Below, one piece after another: positions 35,896 through 47,428 of a stretch of 64,000 nucleotides of DNA. The DNA comes from Haberlea rhodopensis (taxonomy: Eukaryota; Streptophyta; Magnoliopsida; Lamiales; Gesneriaceae). The notes under the pieces are model-generated. The model was not told the origin of the DNA, ran no database searches, and saw only the letters and a list, made by a program, of their open reading frames with translations. The stretch's first letter is position 1, and the number at the start of each line of letters is the position of its first letter. A program made the position numbers and the translations under genes. Where the stretch lies: positions 1 to 64,000 of the forward strand of contig CAJQUN010000128.1 in the NCBI GenBank assembly GCA_907163345.1, given 5' to 3'.

Positions 35896-36412
35896 GTATG
35901 TAAGAGACGTACGGGCATCGGACGGTAAAACACACATCTACACTATGACTATGCATTTATCGCATGAGTATTTACGACGAAATGATGATGTTTATATGAT
36001 GTTTATATAATGATATGATGTTATGATTGGGTAATATGCCCATATGGTAAGATGCCATACGATGTTATGAATGGGTAAGATGCCCATATGGTAAGATGCC
36101 ATACGATGTTATGATTGGGTAAGATGCGCATATGGTAAGATGCCATACGATGTTATGATTGGGTAAGATGCCATACGATGTTTATGATTGGGTAAGATGC
36201 CCATGTGGTAAGATGTCACACGATGTTTATGATATGGTAAGATGACATACGATAGGGTAAGATGCCCATATGCATGAATGCGAATCAGGGACAATAAAAA
36301 GAAGTTAATGAATAACCAGTAAGTTTACTTAACTAAGATTTCATGTATTTAATGTTATGTTTTTATGATGTTAAGTAAAGATGAATATGCTCATGATGTG
36401 TTGTCCCTGTAG
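35896..36412 (+). other. Candidate leader intron, LTR-F
   Basis: Donor-like AAAAAG|GTATGTAAGAG within the core hairpin, and acceptor-like GTTGTCCCTGTAG|GTACAC. 517 nt. It encloses the GGTAAGATGCC array. Confidence 0.45.
36013..36272 (+). repeat. GGTAAGATGCC mini-hairpin tandem array
   Basis: Alternating units around a constant TAAGATG core, with two stems: GGG-TAAGATG-CCC and TGG-TAAGATG-CCA. About ten occurrences. The outer bases change on both sides together. It occupies the position held by AGCGG arrays in LTR-B and LTR-C. Confidence 0.85.
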
Positions 36413-36698
36413 GTACACTTTTGGACAGAAGGACTAAGGGTCGGGTTGAGGCAGTGAGCTAAAAGAACATAAAGATGTAAAGGATTCAACTTTTGATTAG
36501 TATCTACTCTAGTAGTAGTATGAATCTAAATGTTAGCACTCATTATGGGAATGTAATTAATAAGTTTCTGGAAATTTGACTTTTGGCCTGTAATCTTGTT
36601 AGCTCGCGTAACAACCGGAACTCATAAGATGTCCTTAATACATGTTTAGTACATTTTATGTTATTAATCACTGTCAAGGTAGGAAGACCCTACATTAG

Positions 36699-36710
36699 TG
36701 GTATCAGAGC
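36699..36710 (+). other. Element F primer binding site
   Basis: TGGTATCAGAGC, four bases after the LTR end. ATTGGTTAG follows, then El.2 begins. Confidence 0.9.
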
Positions 36711-37049
36711 ATTGGTTAGTTGTGATGACCGGGGATTAGAGATGTTAATCCCGGAGTGTTAATAACCCCTAAAGTTGTTTTACGTGGCAATTGGAGTTTA
36801 ATCGAGGCGTTGGGCCTTCCGGGCTCGTCTATTTGAGTAGTTGGGATCGTTAGATCCCGAGGTTGAGATTGTATTCTCATTTCGGTGAAAACCTGTGAGT
36901 TGGGTTTTTAGTGTGACTCAGAATCTCGGGTGCTTTGTGTGGGCACCGGTAGCAGGTTTTTGAGTTAGAGAGAGAATTTTTGAAAACAGATGATTTTTAA
37001 TGAATCATGATGTATTTGTGGGGCTATTAGTATTTCGGGGTATTTTTGC

Positions 37050-37057
37050 TATAAATA
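37050..37057 (+). promoter_or_regulatory. TATA box, El.2 5' LTR
   Basis: TATAAATA within GCTATAAATACCAG. This is the copy positioned to drive El.2. Confidence 0.65.
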
Positions 37058-37812
37058 CCAGATGAACCCGAGATTTTAATTATCGGAACCATTTTCCTCA
37101 CCTTGCTTTCTCTCTCCCCGCGTACGCCATTCCTGATCCCCTTTGACCCACGCAGCTTCAAACGCCGCGCCCGCCGCCGTTCGGCGCGTCCAACCCGCCG
37201 CCAGCTTCGTCTCTTCCAGGCGCTCCTATCCATACCATCAATTCGAAGTTTGGTCGCGATTTGAGCTCGGATTTCTACAGAAAGCGCTAGGGTTCGAACT
37301 GGATTTCTGTCCGATTTTGTGGCTCGATTTTGGTACGATTTTGGGGGCTTTTCTTCCAGTGTTTTTGAGGCGTTTTGTGCTGCATTTTGTGTCGAAAATT
37401 TTATGCTTTGTGGTTCAAAGATTTTGGTTGCCAATTGATTCGATTTGAGCGCTGGTTGCATGGCTTTGGTTCGAATTTCTTGCTGTTGGGCGAGGGTTTG
37501 GTTCGAAAATTGGGGTTTTTGGCAGGGAGTTATGATTCTTGTTAGTAATCGATTAATTCATGTTTAAGATGAATTATGGTGTTTAGTTTGGGTTCGATTT
37601 GTGTTGTGAAGGTTCGAAAATTTGTGGGGAGTTATTGAGCCATTTTGGATAATGGTTAATTGTCGTGTGTTGACAATATTTTTGAGGGTTATGGGTGTGC
37701 TTGAGCATGGGTTGCATGTTCGTAAATAATTGTGAATTATTTATCGTGTTAGCACATAGTTCCTCGGAGCATGGAACTCGAGCAAGGTTTGGCTCGGACT
37801 TCGGAAATTTAA

Positions 37813-38489
37813 GGTACGTGCGACGTACGAGCATTACTTTATATGAAAGCATTTGTGAAATGCATAATGTGTTTTAATTGCATTAGATGGTTGTGGGTAT
37901 GGTTATATATATATATGTGTCGATATGACTATGGAACGACCTAGTCTTGATATCGCTGCCACAAGTGTGCGTAATACTAGAGTAGTATGACCTTATAAGA
38001 TATATGGGGTACTGGGTTTATATGACTATTGTAGGGCATTTTAGATGCCTGAGAATGATCGTGGAATCATGGATTCAGTGTAAGACATGTGAGATGTCTA
38101 AGTGAAATGGAGAATTTGTAAAATAAATGCTAGGCATTTGAGCTATCTGTGATTGGTAGCAAAGTTGAAAATCAGTATTAGATATCGAGATATCTATGTT
38201 TGTATGTATAATGAATTTGGAATCATTAATTATTGATACTTGAGAATCAGGCATGCTATGAGTTAAATCAATGTGTTGATTTACTGATTTATGAGATTTG
38301 ATGAGTTTGATGATTATGAGAACAGGGACAGTACACGGAATCCCGGATGAGGACGTTGCCATCCAGGGAGTATCATTTAAAATTCATTAGTATTTACTTG
38401 TGTTGTAAATTATGAATATCATTATTGTGATTATGAGATTTTGTGTATTGGTATGCTCACCCCGTTGGGGGCTGTCTCTGTTGGGGCAG
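37813..38489 (+). other. Candidate leader intron, El.2 LTR
   Basis: Donor-like TTTAAG|GTACGTGCGACG and acceptor-like CTGTCTCTGTTGGGGCAG|GT. 677 nt. The donor lies in the hairpin stem. Confidence 0.4.
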
Positions 38490-38490
38490 G
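38459..38490 (+). other. Double hairpin at the candidate acceptor
   Basis: CACCCCGTTGGGGGCTG, then CTGTCTCTGTTGGGGCAG. The first forms CCCC/GGGG, the second CTGTCTC/GGGGCAG with G:U pairs. In El.G (60250-60283) the second becomes TGTTTC-TGTT-GAAACA, so both arms changed and pairing is kept. Other copies are at 44981 and, reversed, at 1113-1145, 7992-8025 and 23253-23285. Confidence 0.6.
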
Positions 38491-38807
38491 TGAACAGGTA
38501 CATCGATGGCTGTGGAGCTGAGCTCGAGCTGTTGATTGGATGTACTCCCAGAATCGTGGTACCAGGGCTTGATGGAGCACGGTATCGTATAGAGTACTAA
38601 TATACACCCAAATGTTATATACATATTTATGATGCTCGCATGTGAGCACGGTTATGCTTGTATATGGGTTGTATATAAAGGCATGAGCCTTTCTCTCTTT
38701 CATTCTATGTTGCATGCAATTAAGAGTAGAATTGCTAATGATATGAGAGTCATGGGTGTATTATGTGGGTGTTGAAACCCATTTATGTCGTCTTATGTGT
38801 GGTGTCT

Positions 38808-38877
38808 TCCCTGGCTGGGAATTTACTTTGTGTTTTGTATTCTGTTGAGTATTGTGTATTCCCTGGCCGGGAATTAT
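38808..38877 (+). repeat. Pair of TTCCC-GGGAA hairpins
   Basis: TTCCCTGGCTGGGAA and, about 50 bp on, TTCCCTGGCCGGGAA. The same pair is at 45330-45400, 60518-60586 and, reversed, 718-785 and 7598-7665. It lies near the 3' end of the LTR, upstream of CCCAAATTTTTATAAAA. Confidence 0.75.
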
Positions 38878-39177
38878 ATTATGTGATGTGCTTTTGTTTT
38901 GGGATAGCTCAATTTATGGGGAGACTCTGCCCAAATTTTTATAAAAGCCCACAATGTAAAAAGTGGCACCAAGGGGATGGTAAAGGGCGAACATATGAGT
39001 CTATTTGTTGTTAGGCTGATGATCTTATGACATTGAGTATTAAAGGAAATTTTGTAATTGCCATTCAATGGTAAAGTATCATCTGAGCTTCCCGATTGAC
39101 TTTTTATTGAAAGCATGTGCCACACATAGTGGTTAATACACTAATTAAGGGTTAAGGGCTTGGGGTCCTTACATTAG

Positions 39178-39189
39178 TGGTATCAGAGC
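39178..39189 (+). other. El.2 primer binding site
   Basis: TGGTATCAGAGC, four bases after the LTR end. Confidence 0.9.
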
Positions 39190-39339
39190 AGAGGTTAGCT
39201 CTTTGGGGCTGTTAAGGGCCTAGGAACTTATTGATAGCACATACTTATGCATGATGGCATTAATGTTGTATGACACAACTAGTTGTTTATGTGCTTTTTA
39301 TGATTTGAAAAGTGGTGTTGCTAATCATTGTGATTGCAG

Positions 39340-39437
39340 GAATCGTGTAGCATGAGATGGGATGGCATTAATGGTGATGTCTGGCCCTTCATGTATTATG
39401 TGTTAAGGGATCTGATTTTGTGGGAAAATCAGGAAAG
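39340..39437 (+). other. Exon-like segment behind the primer site (El.2)
   Basis: Preceded by GTTGCTAATCATTGTGATTG and CAG, which gives a CTAAT branch-like site about 15 nt before the acceptor. It ends at GGAAAG|GTGAGA, a strong donor-like site just before ACGTACGGGC. El.1 and G have the same acceptor and opening GAATCGTG. Confidence 0.4.
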
Positions 39438-40060
39438 GTGAGACGTACGGGCTTCGGACGGTAAAACGTGTTACACCTTTGATTATGTATATCGTGGGTA
39501 GTGAACCCTTACATGTGATGGTATATGTGAAATGATAGTGATATATTGTGATAATGGAATCAACTGTTGTGCTTGATTATTGTGGTAGAATTGATGAATG
39601 TTCCGGTAGCCTTTATCTCCGAGCGAGGGAGGTACTTGCCGCTGTCATGACTAAGCGAGGTAACATGCCGCTGTCATTGTCGAAGCGAGGGGTCCTAAAA
39701 TTCCGCTGTTGTATTGGGACCGGAACAGTCACAATTCTAGTGATTAATGTGGAATATTGTGATTATTGTGGAATATTGTGGTTATAACTGAAAAGTGATA
39801 TCGATCATTATATTGTGAACTGTGGTATTAACCTGGATGCAGGTAAATGGAGCTAGTGGAAGTTCCGGTAGTTGTTATATTCGAGCGAGGGAGGTACTTG
39901 CCGTTGTCATATGAAGCGATGGTAATATGATATTTGCCGCTGTCATGTCTAAGCGAGGTAACATGCCGCTGTCATTGTCGAAGCGAGGGATATCATATGA
40001 TGCCGCTATATGTCGAAGCGAAGGGTCCTAAAATTCCGCTGCTATAACAAGACCGGAACA
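39438..40060 (+). repeat. LTR-C-like leader module inside El.2
   Basis: Begins GTGAGACGTACGGGC, CGGACGGTAAAACGTG. It continues with AAGCGAGG and CCGCTGTCAT mini-hairpins and the block GGAACAGTCACAATTCTAGTG, all of which match LTR-C (11532-12060) in reverse. Part of the unit is repeated (39600-39720 and 39865-40060). Confidence 0.65.
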
Positions 40061-40073
40061 ACCACATTATCGA

Positions 40074-40497
40074 TATTGATAGTGATGTCTCATTCCGCTA
40101 TATTGATTGGCGATGGTTCATGCCGCCAGATATATTGATAGCGACGGTTCATTCCGCTATATTGATTGGTGATGGTTCATGCCACCAGATATATTGATAG
40201 CGATGTCTCATTCCGCTATATTGATTGGTGATGGTTCATGCCGCCAGATATATTGATAGCGACAGTTCATTCCGCTATATTGATTGGCGATGGTTCGTGC
40301 CGCCAGATATATTGATAGCGATGTCTCATTCCGCTATATTGATTGGCGATGGTTCATGCCGCCAGATATATTGATAACGACGGTTCATTCCGCTATATTG
40401 ATTGGCGATGGTTCATGCCGCCAGATATATTGATAGGATGGTTCATTCCGCTATATTGATTGGCGATGGTTCTTGCCGCCGGATATATTGATAGCGA
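40074..40497 (+). repeat. 59-bp tandem array of paired mini-hairpins (El.2)
   Basis: About seven 59-bp units. Each has AGCG-ATGTCTCATTC-CGCT followed by GGCG-ATGGTTCATGC-CGCC. Degenerate units with the same stems continue to about 40760. Outer stem pair A:T in one hairpin and G:C in the other, with similar loops. Confidence 0.9.
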
Positions 40498-40849
40498 TGT
40501 CTCATTCCGCTATTCTATGGCGATGACCTATGCCGCCGGGTATTCATAGCGATGGTACATTCCGCTACATCTATGGCGATGGTTCATGCCGCCAGATGTC
40601 TATAGCGAAGTTTTATGCCGCTGACTCTATGACGAGGGATTATGCCTCTGATTCTATAGCGACGGGTTATGCCGCTATGCACATGACGCTGGATTACGCC
40701 ACCTACGAGCGATGGGTGCTGATTGCGTACCACTGTGGGATGACGGAGACAGGTATGCCGCTATATTGTTTGCGATGAGGTATGGCATATTACTGTTTAT
40801 TTAGCACTATTGTGGATATCATGTGTTGATTTACTTGTGCTGTCATGTG

Positions 40850-43190
40850 TTTGACAATGAGATTATAGATGTCGTGAATCGACATATACTGTCACGAGTC
40901 GACAATATTATAAAATTGTTTCAAAGTCGTATGTTGACAGGTACCGTCGCGGGATGACAATGACATAGTGGATGTTCTATGTAGACGTGTAGCGTCATTT
41001 TGATGGCTAATACATTTATGTTATGTATTTAGTTGTATGGTTTGAGTGCCGATGGTGAGCACATGATAGAGTCTGGGTCACTAGTTGACGAGACCTTTTT
41101 GCCAAGCAGGTTTGCTCGGTGGAGTATTGGATGTATTGTATCGGTAATGTACCACATCATGTTATAGAGGTAAATAATTTGTCGAGCAATGATACACTTG
41201 GGTATGCTCGTTGGTTTGGCTAGGGCCAAGTGATTGGTGGTAAGAGTAGTCATTGAGGAAACTACTCGCTTGTGTTGTGATGTAGGGTAGACATGGTTAC
41301 ACCCACCCTGAGGGTGTGGGATAAGTCTTAACGGATTATGATTGTATCATAAGTGAGCAAGGACACCGGGTTGTCCATTGTGCTTGGTATTTTAGAGATA
41401 TGCTGGGCGATGACCCATTACTCTAACGGTTTGTAAGGTATGGCATACCGAGATGGAACATATGGTTTGTTGGTGGACTTGACATGAACCTATGGAGACA
41501 GCACTTTGCTAGCCAGATATCGTAGTGATGATATAGTGTGCTTGTTGGGGCCATGATACTGCTCGTTGGAACCAAGTTTGGCAAATCGTAAAGTGATACG
41601 ATGTGGATTGTGGTGGACTCTAGTAGTCACCACGTCATTTGAGGTTGAGGTTGTGCATGCCTCACTGAAACGTGTATACGTTGATGTTAAATCTTGGTGA
41701 GACTTGTCTGGGACAGCTCATAATGTTGAAGTACCAACAAGAGAGTCATCAAGTTGTTGTTGACTCGATCTGGGGAATCCGTGTATTTGGGATGCAATGG
41801 GTGTTATTGTATCCAGTTTTTTTGAACGGTGGTTAGAGACTAGTGGATCTCGAGTTCGATAGCACTTCCCTTGTGGGGAAGGAGGTAGTATAATATCTAT
41901 TTGGGAATCTTTGAAAGATTCGGTAAATTGGTACGTGTGGTGTTGATTTTGGAAATCACGCCGTGTTGTTGATCGTCAATTATCATCCTCCACTGAGTAC
42001 GGAGTGACTCAGAATTGACAGTTGTGTTTGGGGCTTAGGGGCATGTTGTAGATACCCGAGCCAAGTGCATTGAGTATACATGTGATGTCCGTGCTTAGGC
42101 AGGTATACCGGTGAGTATACGGATGCCAATTTTTGATTTCCTTTTTGGCAAGCATAGAGTTATGCTATTTTGGATGGCTAAATCACTGATGAGAGATATG
42201 GAACACCTTGAGATTGGGAATCTCCATGGCACGATAATTATGAGAAACAATCATGAAGTTAGTTGACTCCCTGAGGAGGGATTATCTTGTGTGGGTTGAG
42301 GTGTTTCCTTGTTGGTGTTTTCCTTCGAGTTATGCGATAGCCTTCCCAAGTTTGGATTGTTAAATCCTTGGATTGCCAAGGGATGGCAGGAATTCAGATT
42401 GGTTGGGTGTCGCTGCCGACACAAGCGTTGAGGATGCAATGGGTTTATTGCATGTCCTTTCAGAATTTGAACTCTGTGGAGTCTCGATGGTTTATTTATG
42501 ATCAGGATGTGATCCTTGGAATACCCGAAGGTGGACATCTTGTGAGATGTCTTTTGGTGTGAATCTGTGGCCGTGAGTTGCCCAAATTGAGTTGCAATGA
42601 CGCGACTGCTCATTTGATGGAGGAGGTTTGGAAGTGGAGACCAGATTTGGTATGTGTACATCGTGGTATACTAGTGTTTTCCTCGTAATGATGTATGTTA
42701 GACATCGTGAGTCATGATAGAGATGTCTTTGAATGATATCTACGATGGAATCGAAGCGATTCGAATCCTTGCAGTTTCAGTTGACTAACTGCTCTTGGAG
42801 TATTAGCGTTGAGTGGTGCTGACGCTCTTTGACGTTATGATGGATTTGGAAGTCTATTCCACTCAAGAGATTGACACGAGGTCAACGTTCTCACGGTTGA
42901 GGTGTCATTCAGGATGCGTTCTTACTAGTTGTATTAGAACTAAGGATGACTGTCTGATCTACAGTCGTAAGTATTGGTTGTTTTGCAGTCATGAGGGACT
43001 GACTTTTGGGATGAACCACATCGAGGTATGTTTTGCCTCTTGGGTGATATGTTGGTTTTGGTATGTCGCTCTGTTTCAGAGTTTGATGTGAGGTAAGTAT
43101 CCTCGCGTTTATTAAGACGATCCTAATATGGTCAAGGATCGAGGTTATGGCTTCATGTTGTTGTGTAGCCCGGGTGTTACGTGATACACC
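40850..43190 (+). other. El.2 non-coding internal domain rich in inverted repeats
   Basis: No long ORF. Inverted repeats seen include ATGTCG/CGACAT (near 40869), GTATAC/GTATAC (42101-42118), CTGAGT/ACTCAG (41993-42012), GAGATT/AATCTC (42211-42225), GAATCTT/AAGATTC (41906-41922), GACATCT/AGATGTC (42534-42551), GAATCG/CGATTC (42749-42763), CAGTT/AACTG (42777-42790) and GACTGT/ACAGTC (42948-42966). Homologous, reversed, to 3176-5600 of El.1. Confidence 0.6.
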
Positions 43191-43195
43191 GGTGC

Positions 43196-43231
43196 TAATT
43201 TCGAGGACAAAATTCTTTTAGTGGGGGATAT
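43196..43231 (+). other. El.2 polypurine tract region
   Basis: AATTTCGAGGACAAAATTC, then TTTTAGTGGGGGATAT just before the 3' LTR. Same arrangement as El.1 and, less exactly, element C. Confidence 0.8.
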
Positions 43232-45695
43232 TGTGATGACCGGGGATTAGAGATGTTAATCTCGGAGTGTTAATAACCCCTAAAGTTGTTTTACGTGGCA
43301 TTTGGAGTTTAATCGAGGCGTTGGGCCTTCCGGGCTCGTCTATTTGAGTAGTTGGGATCGTTGGATCCCGAGGTTGAGATCGTATTCTTATTTCGGTGAA
43401 AACCTGTGAGTTGGGTTTTTAGCGTGACTCAGAATCTCGGGTGCTTTGTGTGGGCACCGGTAGGGGGTTTTTGAGTTAGAGAGAGAATTTTTGAAAACAT
43501 ATGATTTTTAATGAATCATGATGTATCTGTGGGGCTATTAGTATTTCGGGATATTTTTGCTATAAATACCAGTTGAACCCGAGATTTTAATTATCGGAAC
43601 CATTTTCCTCACCTTGCTTTCTCTCTCCCCGCGTACGCCATTCCCGATCCCCTTTGACCCACGCAGCTTCAAACGCCGCGCCCGCCGCCGTCCGGCCGCC
43701 GTTCGGCGCGTCCGACCCACCGCCAGCTTCGTCTCTTCCAGGCGCTCCTATCCATACCATCAATTCGAAGTTTGGTCACGATTTGAGCTCGGATTTCTGC
43801 AGAAAGCGCTAGGGTTCGAACTGGATTTCTGTCCGATTTTGGGGCTCGATTTGGGTACGATTTTTGGGGCTTTTCTTCCAGTGTTTTTGAGGCATTTTGT
43901 GCTGCATTTTGTGTCGAAAATTTTATGCTTTGTGGTTCAAAGATTTTGGTTGCCAATTGATTCGATTTGAGCGCTGGTTGCATGGCTTTGGTTCGAATTT
44001 CTTGCTGTTGGGCGAGGGTTTGGTTCTAAAATTGGGGTTTTTGGCAGGGAGTTATGATTCTTGTTAGTAATCGATTAATTCATGTTTAAGATGAATTATG
44101 GTGTTTAGTTTGGGTTCGATTTGTGTTGTGAAGGTTCGAAAATTTGTGGGGAGTTATTGAGCCATTTTGGATAATGGTTAATTGTCGTGTGTTGACAATA
44201 TTTTTGAGGGTTATGGGTGTGCTTGAGCATGGGTTGCATGTTTGTAAATAATTGTGAATTATTTATCGTGTTAGCACATAGTTCCTCGGAGCATGGAACT
44301 CGAGCAAGGTTTGGCTCGGACTTCGGAAATTTAAGGTACGTGCGACGTACGAGCATTACTTTATATGAAAGCATTTGTGAAATGCATAATGTGTTTTAAT
44401 TGCATTAGATGGTTGTGGGTATGGTTATATATATATATGTGTCGATATGACTATGGAACGACCTAGTCTTGATATCGCTGCCACAAGTGTGCGTAATACT
44501 AGAGTAGTATGACCTTATAAGATATATGGGGTACTGGGTTTATATGACTATTGTAGGGCATTTTAGATGCCTGAGAATGATCGTGGAATCATGGATTCAG
44601 TGTAAGACATGTGAGATGTCTAAGTGAAATGGAGAATTTGTAAAATAAATGCTAGGCATTTGAGCTATCTGTGATTGGTAGCAAAGTTGAAAATCAGTAT
44701 TAGATATCGAGATATCTATGTTTGTATGTATAATGAATTTGGAATCATTAATTATTGATACTTGAGAATCAGGCATGCTATGAGTTAAATCAATGTGTTG
44801 ATTTACTGATTTATGAGATTTGATGAGTTTGATGATTATGAGAACAGGGACAGTACACGGAATCCCGGATGAGGACGTTGCCATCCAGGGAGTATCATTT
44901 AAAATTCATTAGTATTTACTTGTGTTGTAAATTATGAATTTCATTCTTGTGATTATAAGATTTTGTGTATTGGTATGCTCACCCCGTTGGGGGCTGTCTC
45001 TGTTGGGGCAGGTGAACAGGTACATCGATGGCTGTGGAGCTGAGCTCGAGCTGTTGATTGGATGTACTCCCAGAATCGTGGTACCAGGGCTTGATGGAGC
45101 ACGGTATCGTATAGAGTACTAATATACACCCAAATGTTATATACATATTTATGATGCTCGCATGTGAGCACGGTTATGCTTGTATATGGGTTGTATATAA
45201 AGGCATGAGCCTTTCTCTCTTTCATTCTATGTTGCATGCAATTAAGAGTAGAATTGCTAATGATATGAGAGTCATGGGTGTATTATGTGGGTGTTGAAAC
45301 CCATTTATGTCGTCTTATGTGTGGTGTCTTCCCTGGCTGGGAATTTACTTTGTGTTTTGTATTCTGTTGAGTATTGTGTATTCCCTGGCCGGGAATTATA
45401 TTATGTGATGTGCTTTTGTTTTGGGATAGCTCAATTTATGGGGAGACTCTGCCCAAATTTTTATAAAAGCCCACATTGTAAAAAGTGGCACCAAGGGGAT
45501 GGTAAAGGGCGAACATATGAGTCTATTTGTTGTTAGGCTGATGATCTTATGACATTGAGTATTAAAGGAAATTTTGTAATTGCCATTCAATGGTAAAGTA
45601 TCATCTGAGCTTCCCGATTGACTTTTTATTGAAAGCATGTGCCACACATAGTGGTTAATACACTAATTAAGGGTTAAGGGCTTGGGGTCCTTACA
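43232..45695 (+). repeat. El.2 3' LTR
   Basis: 2,464 bp. Differs from the 5' LTR by scattered transitions and an insertion of about 12 bp in the GC-rich stretch near 43688. TATA box 43561-43568, core hairpin GTACGTGCGACGTAC at 44336-44350. Confidence 0.92.
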
Positions 45696-45857
45696 TTAGA
45701 TAACCCGGGAATGAGTGAAGGGTAGCCTTAGCAATAAGTTAGCTAGGTGCTCACTTTTAAACATGTTTTGTGCTTAAGTTGCATATGAAGTATATGATGT
45801 TACACTAACTTGTTCGATTATCTAACGATGTATTATATGAACTGCTTTTGGGTATTG

Positions 45858-45879
45858 TTGTTAACCCTTGTCTTGCAGT
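45858..45879 (+). other. Acceptor-like site before element F gag
   Basis: TTGTTAACCCTTGTCTTGCAG is pyrimidine-rich with a TTAAC branch-like site, and the gag ATG follows after one base. Element C has the matching TTGTTAACATTTGTGTTACAG at 50328-50347. A spliced leader could place gag directly behind exon 1. Confidence 0.4.
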
Positions 45880-47428
45880 ATGGCAGCAAATGTGGAAGTG
45901 GGCGATGCGGTAAGTGTTAATGCAAGTGCTGTGCGTACGAATCCCCTACCACCGCCAGCCTTGGGTGAAGAACCTTCTGAACACCAGTTATTACCGGGAG
46001 AACTAAGTTTGGCTCAATTTCTGACATACCGACCCCCGATGTTCGAAGGAACCGAGACTGGGGAGATGGCTGAGGAATGGTTGGAGAGAATAAAACAGAT
46101 ATTTGTGGCAGCTCCTTGTGCTAAGACAGCCTGGATAAGACTAGCGGAGTTCCAATTGGCCAAGAAGGCACTGATGTGGTGGAAGACCATAGTGATAGAG
46201 CAAGAGGCTCAGGGTCAGGAGATCAATTGGAAGCTGTTCAGGACTCGGTTTCTGACCCCGCTACTTCTCAGCTGCTGCAAGACATGCCAAGGAAGATGAG
46301 TTTACTAACCTCAAGCAAGGTAACATGCCTGTGTCAGATTATGCTCTTCAATACTGTTCTTTGCTCAGATATGTACCTCACATTGCTGCAATCACTCAAG
46401 CGAAGATGAGGAACTTCATGAAGGGCTTGAGGCCTGAACTGTATGACAGGGTGATCACTTATGGCCCTGCCTTTTTTGATGATGCACTTTCACGGGCTGA
46501 GCTAGCCGAACTAGGAGTGGGTGCATATCCTGATGCCGTACCACCTCCAGCACCCCCTCAGAAATCTACTTCTGACAATTTGAGGCCGAGGGGTGATCAG
46601 TTCAAGCCAAGGTGGAACACATCAGCTTCGAGATTCAGTGGTAAGAGGCCTGAGAATCATTGGAAAGGAAACCGTAGGAACGATGACCCATCTGGAAGAG
46701 GACAGTCTCAGGGAGACAGATTCGGGAAGGTCCAATGCACTCTTTGTGGGCAACCACATTTGGCGAAGGACTGTATAGGATGTTATGTTTGTGGCGACAA
46801 AGGCCACTTTGCTCGACAGTGTCCCAATAGGGGAAGGCAACAGAACTCTGCGGGGAGGCCTGCGGACAGAGCAGCACAGCACAGACCACCTTTTGCACCA
46901 AGGCAGTATGGAGGTCAGCCCATGGGGCCACCTCAGGGACAGGTTTATGCTTTGACGAGGGAGCAGGCTACAGCGGCTCCGGAGGAGGTTATAGCTGGTA
47001 CGTGTCTTTTATTTACGCACCCTGCTTTTATATTGATCGACACAGGTGCGTCACACTCTTTCGTGTCGACGAGTTTTGTGGAAAGGCACCACATATGCAC
47101 TTCTCTGTCGCCCACGCCTCTTGTAGTCTCGACCCCCGCTGGAAGAAGTATGATTACTGATCAGATTGTCTATGATGGCCTCATTTATTTTGAGGATAAC
47201 GAGCTAATGTCATATTTGATTGTTCTGGGAATGTCAGATTTTGACTGCATTGTGGGTATTGATGTTCTGAACAGGTATCAGGCAGTTGTGAACTGCAGGC
47301 AGAGGACTGTCCGATTCAGATCTGATTTGGGAGTCCAATGGACATTCTATGGGGATGGTTCCCATTCAAAGATTACATTGATATCTGCTGTCAAGATGTC
47401 ACAGTTGTTGGAACGAGGCCATACATGA
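45880..47428 (+). pseudogene. gag: Element F gag and protease, frameshifted
   Basis: Gag forms the virus-like particle; PR is its aspartic protease. The ATG at 45880 gives MAANVEVGDAVSV. The gag core FEGTETGEMAEEWLERIKQI is followed by a +1 shift in a run of C near 46257. From there the second frame runs to 47428 with YVPHIAAITQAKMRNFMKG, a CCHC knuckle (CYVCGDKGHFARQC, 46786-46827), and PR with DTGASHSFVS (about 47040-47069). It stops at TGA 47426-47428, between PR and RT, where element C reads on with the YLIYAVD block a few codons later. One shift and one nonsense codon inactivate it. The upstream leader is interrupted by El.2. Confidence 0.9.

Larger units (their letters stand above)
32311..36694 (+). 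repeat. Element F 5' LTR (LTR-F), split by a solo LTR
   Basis: Starts TGTAATACCCCCGAAATG and ends GACCCTACA. Without the solo LTR it is about 2,070 bp, close to LTR-C (2,055 bp). It contains seven palindrome sites (35532-35730), the hairpin GTATGT-aagag-ACGTAC (35896-35912; the T:G change keeps the stem as a wobble in RNA), a GGTAAGATGCC array and an acceptor-like TTGTCCCTGTAG|GT. Confidence 0.88.
36721..39173 (+). repeat. El.2 5' LTR
   Basis: TGTGATGACC to CCTTACA. TATA box 37050-37057. A GC-rich stretch 37130-37230 follows the likely start site. Core hairpin GTACGT-gcg-ACGTAC at 37813-37827. Short perfect hairpins follow: GGCAT/ATGCC near 38037, AGACAT/ATGTCT near 38085, AAATGC/GCATTT near 38125, TAGATATC/GATATCTA near 38180. 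No palindrome cluster. Small ORFs in the LTR are dismissed. Confidence 0.92.
36721..45695 (+). mobile_element. El.2: complete coding-free LTR element (LARD-like)
   Basis: 8,975 bp with LTRs of 2,453 and 2,464 bp that are about 99% alike by eye. Target duplication TTAGT/TTAGA (36716-36720, 45696-45700; one mismatch). Primer site and purine tract are present, gag and pol absent. It is the sister of El.1 (same LTR ends, same interior 40850-43190) but has a different module behind the primer site. It was inserted into the leader of element F. Confidence 0.92.
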
